From Gaiellasilicea sp963806955 (lineage in GTDB: Bacteria > Actinomycetota > Thermoleophilia > Gaiellales > Gaiellaceae): a DNA stretch of 64,000 nucleotides. The first letter of the stretch is position 1. Each line of letters starts with the position of its first letter. Positions 60,013 to 64,000 of the stretch are shown here, piece after piece. The stretch is taken from contig CAWDZG010000002.1 in the NCBI GenBank assembly GCA_963806955.1, forward strand, positions 310,001-374,000, written 5' to 3'. A program made the position numbers and the translations under genes. The notes below the pieces were generated by a model. It did no database searches and was not told the DNA's origin. It worked only from the letters and a program-made list of their open reading frames with translations.

Positions 60013-60668
60013 GAGGAAACGAGCTCCAGGTCGGCGCGGTCGGTCACCTTCAGCAGCTTCGGGTCTCCTTCGACCCAGCGAACGCGACCGCCGCGTGCCT
60101 CGACGAGCGAGGCGCAGTCGGTCGCGTCGCCGAGCTCGCCTGCGTACGCACCGCGGAGCGCGGGCGCGAGGAACGCTTGCGGCGTCTGCACCGCCACGAG
60201 GCCGGCCCGGTCGAGCGTGCCGGTGACGCATTCGCCGTCGACCGACTTGACGGTGTCGAGGAGCGGGAGCGCAGGGACGACGCCGTCCCAACCCTCCGAG
60301 AGCGGCGCGAGCACTCGCTCGAGCACCGCGTCGGTGACGAGCGGACGCGCGGCATCGTGGACGAGGACGACGAGCGCGTCGTCCGGCACCTCGGCGAGCG
60401 CGGCTCGCACCGACTCGGCCCGGGTCGCGCCGCCGGTGACGGCCGCGACGACCTTCGTCGCGGAGAGCTCCTCGGCGAGCAGGATCGCCGGCTCCTCCCA
60501 GCCGGCCGGGACCGCGACGACGATCGCGTCCACCCAGCCGGATTCGTCGAGCCGGCGGAGCGGCTCGGCGAGCAGGGGCAGCTCACCGAGCCCGACGAAC
60601 GCCTTCGGCCGGTCCTTGCCCAGCCGCTCTCCGGACCCCGCGGCGACGAGGAGGGCCCAGACGCTCAT
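60003..60668 (-). CDS. ispD: 2-C-methyl-D-erythritol 4-phosphate cytidylyltransferase
   Basis: 221 residues. CTP loop 'VAAGSGERLGKDRPKAFVGL', 'TGGATRAESVRAAL', 'VLVHDAARPLVT', 'QTPQAFLAPALRGAY', 'DATDCASLVEARGGRVRWVEG'. MEP pathway. ATG 60668; the longer frame is Arg/Pro-rich shadow. Lies 19 bases after carD. Confidence 0.94.
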   Translation of the reverse strand: MSVWALLVAAGSGERLGKDRPKAFVGLGELPLLAEPLRRLDESGWVDAIVVAVPAGWEEPAILLAEELSATKVVAAVTGGATRAESVRAALAEVPDDALVVLVHDAARPLVTDAVLERVLAPLSEGWDGVVPALPLLDTVKSVDGECVTGTLDRAGLVAVQTPQAFLAPALRGAYAGELGDATDCASLVEARGGRVRWVEGDPKLLKVTDRADLELVSSWL

Positions 60669-60687
60669 GCTCCGGGATCGAGGCGCG

Positions 60688-61221
60688 CTACGCCGTGGCG
60701 GCGGCGGCCTTGGCCTTGCTCTTCTTCTTCGGCTTCTCGCCGTTGCCGGAGAGCACACCCTCGAGCCACTCAGCAGCCTCTTCCTCGTCGACGGCCTTGG
60801 CGTACATCAGCTCGGAGGCGAGGATCTTCTTCGCCTTCACGAACATCTGCTTCTCGCCCGTCGAGAGACCCTTCTCGTGGTCGCGCAGGGAGAGGTTCTT
60901 GACCACCTCGGCCAGCTCGAAGATGTCGCCCGTCTTCATCTTGTCGCGGTTGTGCTTGAAGCGCCGGTTCCAGTTCTTCGGCATCTCCGACTCGCCCGCG
61001 GTCAGTGCCTTGACGACGGTGTTGACCAGGTCCTCGTCGATCACGGTGCGCAGGCCGACCTGCTCAGCGTTCTCGACCGGGACGTTCACCGTCATGTCGT
61101 TGTGCAGGATCTGGATCGTGAGGTACTCGCGCGTCTGCCCCAGCACCTCGCGCTTCTCCTTCTTCACGACCGTGCCTGCACCGTGGTGCGGATACACCAC
61201 CTTGTCGCCAACGTCGAACAA
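60688..61221 (-). CDS. carD: CarD-family transcriptional regulator
   Basis: 177 residues. N-terminal RNA-polymerase-interacting domain 'DVGDKVVYPHHGAGTVV', C-terminal helical domain with 'MPKNWNRRFKHNRDKMKTGD' and 'KGLSTGEKQMFVKAKKILASEL', Lys/Ala tail. It stabilises open promoter complexes in actinobacteria. TTG 61221 was chosen because AAAGGGGAGG lies 5 bases upstream; the longer ATG (61290) adds a non-CarD leader. Confidence 0.93.
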   Translation of the reverse strand: MFDVGDKVVYPHHGAGTVVKKEKREVLGQTREYLTIQILHNDMTVNVPVENAEQVGLRTVIDEDLVNTVVKALTAGESEMPKNWNRRFKHNRDKMKTGDIFELAEVVKNLSLRDHEKGLSTGEKQMFVKAKKILASELMYAKAVDEEEAAEWLEGVLSGNGEKPKKKSKAKAAAATA

Positions 61222-61299
61222 GCCAGCCTCCCCTTTGAAGAAATCGTCTGTACCGAGAAGAAGCCGGCGGGCTCGAAAGCTCACCGGCATGCGGCTGAC

Positions 61300-61308
61300 A
61301 GTCTAGCA
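61300..61308 (-). promoter_or_regulatory. carD extended -10 element
   Basis: TGCTAGACT on the minus strand is an extended -10 (TGn plus TAGACT). Transcription would start near 61293, about 72 bases before the TTG start of carD, in the gap after radA. Gives carD-ispD-ispF a promoter independent of radA. Confidence 0.45.
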
Positions 61309-61340
61309 GAAACCCCTGGAAAACGTGACTTTTTGGACGA

Positions 61341-62696
61341 TTAGGCCGATTTGCGGGGATTTTCCGTACGGACGGCGAGCGCGGCCAGCAGGGCGTCTTT
61401 CAGCGTCGCCGAGCCCGAGACCCTGATCTGCGAGCGGCTCCGCGTGCCCTCGGGAGCGACCACCGCGACCGTGCCGAACTTGGCGCACTCCTCGAGCCTG
61501 CGCTCCGACTGGGCTGCGGGACGGAGGCGTCCGGTGAGCCCGATCTCGCCGAACGCGGCGAGGCCGTCGCGCACGGGCGCGTTGCGTGCCGCGGATGCGA
61601 TCGCGAGCGCGATCGCGAGGTCCGCGCCGGGCTCGTCGATCCGCAGCCCGCCGGCGACGTTGACGAAGACGTCGGCCGAGCCGAGCGGAACGCCGGCGTG
61701 GCGCGAGAGGACGGCGACGATCATCGCCAGCCGCTTCGGATCGACGCCGGTGCCGACGCGGCGCGGCATCGCCAGGTCGGTGGGCGCGACGAGCGACTGG
61801 ATCTCGAGCAGGATCGGCCGCGTGCCCTCGAGCGCGCAGGCGACGGCGGCGCCGACCTCGCCGGGAAGCGTCTTGCCGAAGAGCTCGGACGGGTCGGGGA
61901 CACCGACGAGCCCCTCGCCGGTCATCTCGAAGACGCCGATCTCGTTCGTCGAGCCGAAGCGGTTCTTCGTCGCGCGCAGGACGCGATGGGCGTGGTAGCG
62001 GTCGCCCTCGAACTGGAGCACACAGTCGACCAGATGCTCGAGGACGCGCGGGCCCGCCACCGAGCCGTCCTTCGTCACGTGGCCGACGAGGATCGTCGCG
62101 ACCCCCTGCTCCTTCGCGACCCGGAGCAGGCGGCCGGCGGCTTCCCTGACCTGGCCGACCGAGCCCGGCGCGGAGCCCATGTCGGACGAGTAGAGCGTCT
62201 GGATCGAGTCGATCACGCACACGTCGGGCCGCTCGCGCTCGAGCGTCGCGCAGACGGCATCGAGCTCGGTCTCGGCGAGGATCTCGACCTTGTCGGCGCC
62301 ACCGAGGCGCGCCGCGCGGAGCTTGACCTGTGCGGTCGACTCCTCGCCGGTGACGAGGAGCGCACGCTTGCCGGCTGCGGACACGCAGCCGAGCGCCATC
62401 AGCAGGAGCGTCGACTTGCCGACGCCCGGCTCCCCGCCGACGAGGACCAGGCTGGCGGGGACGAGACCGCCGCCGAGGACACGGTCGAGCTCCGCCACGC
62501 CGGTGGAGATTCGCTTCGCCTCCTGGGCGTCGACGTCGACGAGCCGGAGGAGCGGCTTCGCGGCGGCGCGGGCTGCGGACGCGGGGACCTCCTCGACGAG
62601 CGACCCGAACGCGTTGCAGCCCGGGCACTTGCCGAACCACCGCCCGGCGGCGTAGCCGCACTCGGTGCACGCGAACTGGACTGCAGCCTTGGCCAT
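61341..62696 (-). CDS. radA: DNA repair protein RadA
   Basis: 451 residues. Zinc finger 'FACTECGYAAGRWFGKCPGCNAFG', Walker A 'GGEPGVGKSTLLL', Walker B 'VCVIDSIQTLY', RadA-specific 'RATKNRFGSTNEIGVFEM' (KNRFG), C-terminal Lon-protease-like domain 'VGTGVDPKRLAMIVAVLSRHAG'. Branch-migration helicase in recombination. First gene of the minus-strand set continuing into carD and ispD. Confidence 0.95.
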   Translation of the reverse strand: MAKAAVQFACTECGYAAGRWFGKCPGCNAFGSLVEEVPASAARAAAKPLLRLVDVDAQEAKRISTGVAELDRVLGGGLVPASLVLVGGEPGVGKSTLLLMALGCVSAAGKRALLVTGEESTAQVKLRAARLGGADKVEILAETELDAVCATLERERPDVCVIDSIQTLYSSDMGSAPGSVGQVREAAGRLLRVAKEQGVATILVGHVTKDGSVAGPRVLEHLVDCVLQFEGDRYHAHRVLRATKNRFGSTNEIGVFEMTGEGLVGVPDPSELFGKTLPGEVGAAVACALEGTRPILLEIQSLVAPTDLAMPRRVGTGVDPKRLAMIVAVLSRHAGVPLGSADVFVNVAGGLRIDEPGADLAIALAIASAARNAPVRDGLAAFGEIGLTGRLRPAAQSERRLEECAKFGTVAVVAPEGTRSRSQIRVSGSATLKDALLAALAVRTENPRKSA

Positions 62697-62832
62697 GCGT
62701 CGAGGCTAGCCGCCACGGCGGACGGGGATGTCACGGCTCGGCATCGGTTCGTGAACGACTTTCCATCGCTGCGCAACCGCTCGGCCGTGGGCGCCGTTGT
62801 GACCGTGAACCCTGCGGCAGCGCCCCTTCCAC

Positions 62833-63012
62833 GTGGACCTCTTCCAGAAATATCGACTCGAGAACGTCGGCCCGACGCGCTCGCGGCTCGCCGAGCTGAT
62901 CTCGACCTTCGAGACCCAGCGCAAGTCGATGTCGATCGGCGAGCTCACGCAGCTGCGCGACGAGATCGAGACGCTGACGGCCCGCCTCTCGTCCGAGCGC
63001 GACGAAAGCTGA
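62833..63012 (+). CDS. Small coiled-coil protein, 59 aa
   Basis: GTG 62833 to TGA 63012. 'VDLFQKYRLENVGPTRSRLA', 'ELISTFETQRKSMSIGELTQ' and 'LRDEIETLTARLSSERDES' form two amphipathic helices. Third-codon GC is high throughout and the sequence is clearly protein-like. No family recognised. Divergent from radA (136 bases). Confidence 0.55.
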   Translation: MDLFQKYRLENVGPTRSRLAELISTFETQRKSMSIGELTQLRDEIETLTARLSSERDES

Positions 63013-63096
63013 AGCCCCCGTTCGAGGGAGGCGAATCCCCCGAATCGGCCTACGGTGCGACGGGTAAAGGTGATGTTCTCTGGGAGAGGTGGCAAC

Positions 63097-63864
63097 TTGC
63101 GGAAGCTTCTACTTGCGGCACTTGCGGCACTTGCGGTTTTGCTGGCAGCTGGGTCGGCCGGCGCGGTCATCAACGGGGCGCCCGATGGCGATCGGCACCC
63201 CTACGTCGTGGCGCTCGGGTTCATCGACGCTTCGACCGGGCGCCCGGGAGCGTTCTGCTCCGGCACGCTCATCTCGCCGACGGTGGTGCTCACCGCCGGT
63301 CACTGCACGTTCGGCTCGGCTGTGGCCTTCGTCTGGCCCGACGCGGTCTGGAATCCGGCGAACCCGCCGGCGGCGATGGGCATGCCGATGACGCATCCCG
63401 ACTTCAATCCGGTGATCACGACGCCGAACACGGGCGATCTCGGCGTCGTGCTGCTCAACCGGCCGGTGAATCTGCCGGCTTACGGCGCGCTGCCCACCGC
63501 CGGCTACCTGGACGACAAGCTGAAGGGGAACGAGCGTGACGTCTCGATCGTCGGCTTCGGGCTGCAGTCTCTCGCGCCGCCGGTGCAGACGGGCGAGCGG
63601 ACGCTCGGCACCACGCGGATCAAGAGCCTGAACAAGGAGATGGTGAGCGGCTACGGGATCGAGACCAAGGGCGCGAAGGGAACCAAGAAGAGCGGCATGT
63701 GCCTCGGCGACTCGGGTGGACCGCTGCTCCACGGCGACTCGAACCTCGTGCTCGCGGTGGACTCGTTCGGCGACGTGGACACGTGCATGGGCGGGAACTT
63801 CGCCTTCCGCACCGACACGCCGTCGGCGCGTGCGTTCCTCGGCCGCTTCGTCGCGTTGCCCTAG
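63097..63864 (+). CDS. Secreted trypsin-like serine protease
   Basis: 255 residues from TTG 63097, chosen because GGGAGAGGTGG lies just upstream and the product starts directly with a signal peptide ('RKLLLAALAALAVLLAAGSAGA'). A slightly longer ATG start (63073) is possible. Activation-like 'VINGAPDGDRHPYVVAL', catalytic His 'LTAGHCTF', Asp 'NTGDLGVVLLNRP' and Ser 'MCLGDSGGPLLHGD' give a complete S1 triad. Paired Cys suggest disulfides. Exported, substrate unknown. Confidence 0.9.
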   Translation: MRKLLLAALAALAVLLAAGSAGAVINGAPDGDRHPYVVALGFIDASTGRPGAFCSGTLISPTVVLTAGHCTFGSAVAFVWPDAVWNPANPPAAMGMPMTHPDFNPVITTPNTGDLGVVLLNRPVNLPAYGALPTAGYLDDKLKGNERDVSIVGFGLQSLAPPVQTGERTLGTTRIKSLNKEMVSGYGIETKGAKGTKKSGMCLGDSGGPLLHGDSNLVLAVDSFGDVDTCMGGNFAFRTDTPSARAFLGRFVALP

Positions 63865-64000
63865 CTACTCCGGGTCGGGGCGTGCGTCGCTACCCGCGGC
63901 GCGCGCCTCGTCCTCGGGCGCCTGCGGCGGCCGCTCGGTCTCCGGCTCCATCGCGCGGCGCACGTCCTCGCGCGGGTCGACGTCCTTCACCGTCTCCTTG
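63865..64000 (-). CDS. C-terminal end of an unidentified gene (continues beyond window)
   Basis: A minus-strand frame enters from the right edge and stops at TAG 63867-63865. The 44 visible residues are acidic and Pro-rich ('VKDVDPREDVRRAMEPETE' then an Ala/Pro/Asp tail), a disordered C-terminus. Too little to identify. Convergent with the protease gene, with no gap between the stop codons. Confidence 0.5.
   Translation of the reverse strand, partial: KETVKDVDPREDVRRAMEPETERPPQAPEDEARAAGSDARPDPE

Overview
The window is GC-rich actinobacterial chromosome, most like Thermoleophilia (Gaiellales/Solirubrobacterales). The evidence is the third-position GC bias, CarD, a SigH-type sigma factor beside yacP/rlmB, biotin-dependent acyl-CoA carboxylase subunits, many GTG/TTG starts, and genes packed with 4-nt ATGA/GTGA overlaps. 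This taxonomic guess is inference. No transposase, integrase, CRISPR array or phage gene was seen. Seven genes carry apparent frameshifts, most likely assembly errors. REGIONS. (1) 1-12.8 kb: end of a JmjC-type cupin gene; acyl-CoA carboxylase alpha with a sucrase/ferredoxin-like gene; pgsA; three very small genes; a GGDEF/HD-GYP cyclic-di-GMP enzyme; a small-basic-protein/cold-shock-like pair; a molybdate ABC operon (modABC) led by a MerR-HTH/TOBE regulator; an acetyltransferase; the carboxylase beta subunit; a PLP sulfhydrylase-type enzyme. (2) 12.9-22.8 kb: a signalling operon with a 2062-residue soluble poly-HAMP hybrid kinase (ten exact 92-residue repeats), CheR, a stand-alone CheB methylesterase and a second REC/PAS/GAF kinase. 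(3) 22.8-29.7 kb: a polyamine/GABA unit with a PotABCD-type transporter, a class III aminotransferase and a divergent PucR regulator, with a long inverted repeat between the divergent genes. (4) 29.7-34.1 kb: tRNA-Thr(TGT), sigH, yacP, rlmB, cysS and a compact gltX, all on the minus strand. A promoter upstream of sigH carries a consensus LexA box. (5) 34.1-58.2 kb: a block that appears inserted between gltX and ispF. It holds an orphan LuxR-type regulator, three OmpR/kinase pairs, a lone receiver, and a 13.7-kb catabolic locus of two or three divergent/convergent operons. That locus encodes a thiolase-like protein, a DUF35 protein, an Asp/Glu-racemase-like protein, GntR, two alpha/beta hydrolases, a metallo-beta-lactamase-fold enzyme, a CMD-like protein, a ribose-type ABC transporter, a quinone-oxidoreductase-like MDR, an amidase and an acyl-CoA ligase. 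DUF4173, MutY and cupin genes follow. (6) 58.2-64 kb: GNAT, ispF, a HAD phosphatase, ispD, carD and radA (minus), then a small coiled-coil gene, a secreted trypsin-like protease and the end of an unidentified gene. HOW IT FITS TOGETHER. Regions 4 and 6 look like two halves of the classical radA-(carD)-ispD-ispF-gltX-cysS-rlmB-yacP-sigH operon, pulled apart by region 5. Inside region 5, two divergent promoter regions (39.99 and 53.85 kb) share a 27-bp element, and two catabolic promoters share TGCATGYGACATGY. Together these suggest a coherently regulated catabolic system flanked by its own two-component systems. Three successive or near-neighbour enzymes in it lack the usual catalytic nucleophile of their families, so the chemistry is probably not the textbook one.
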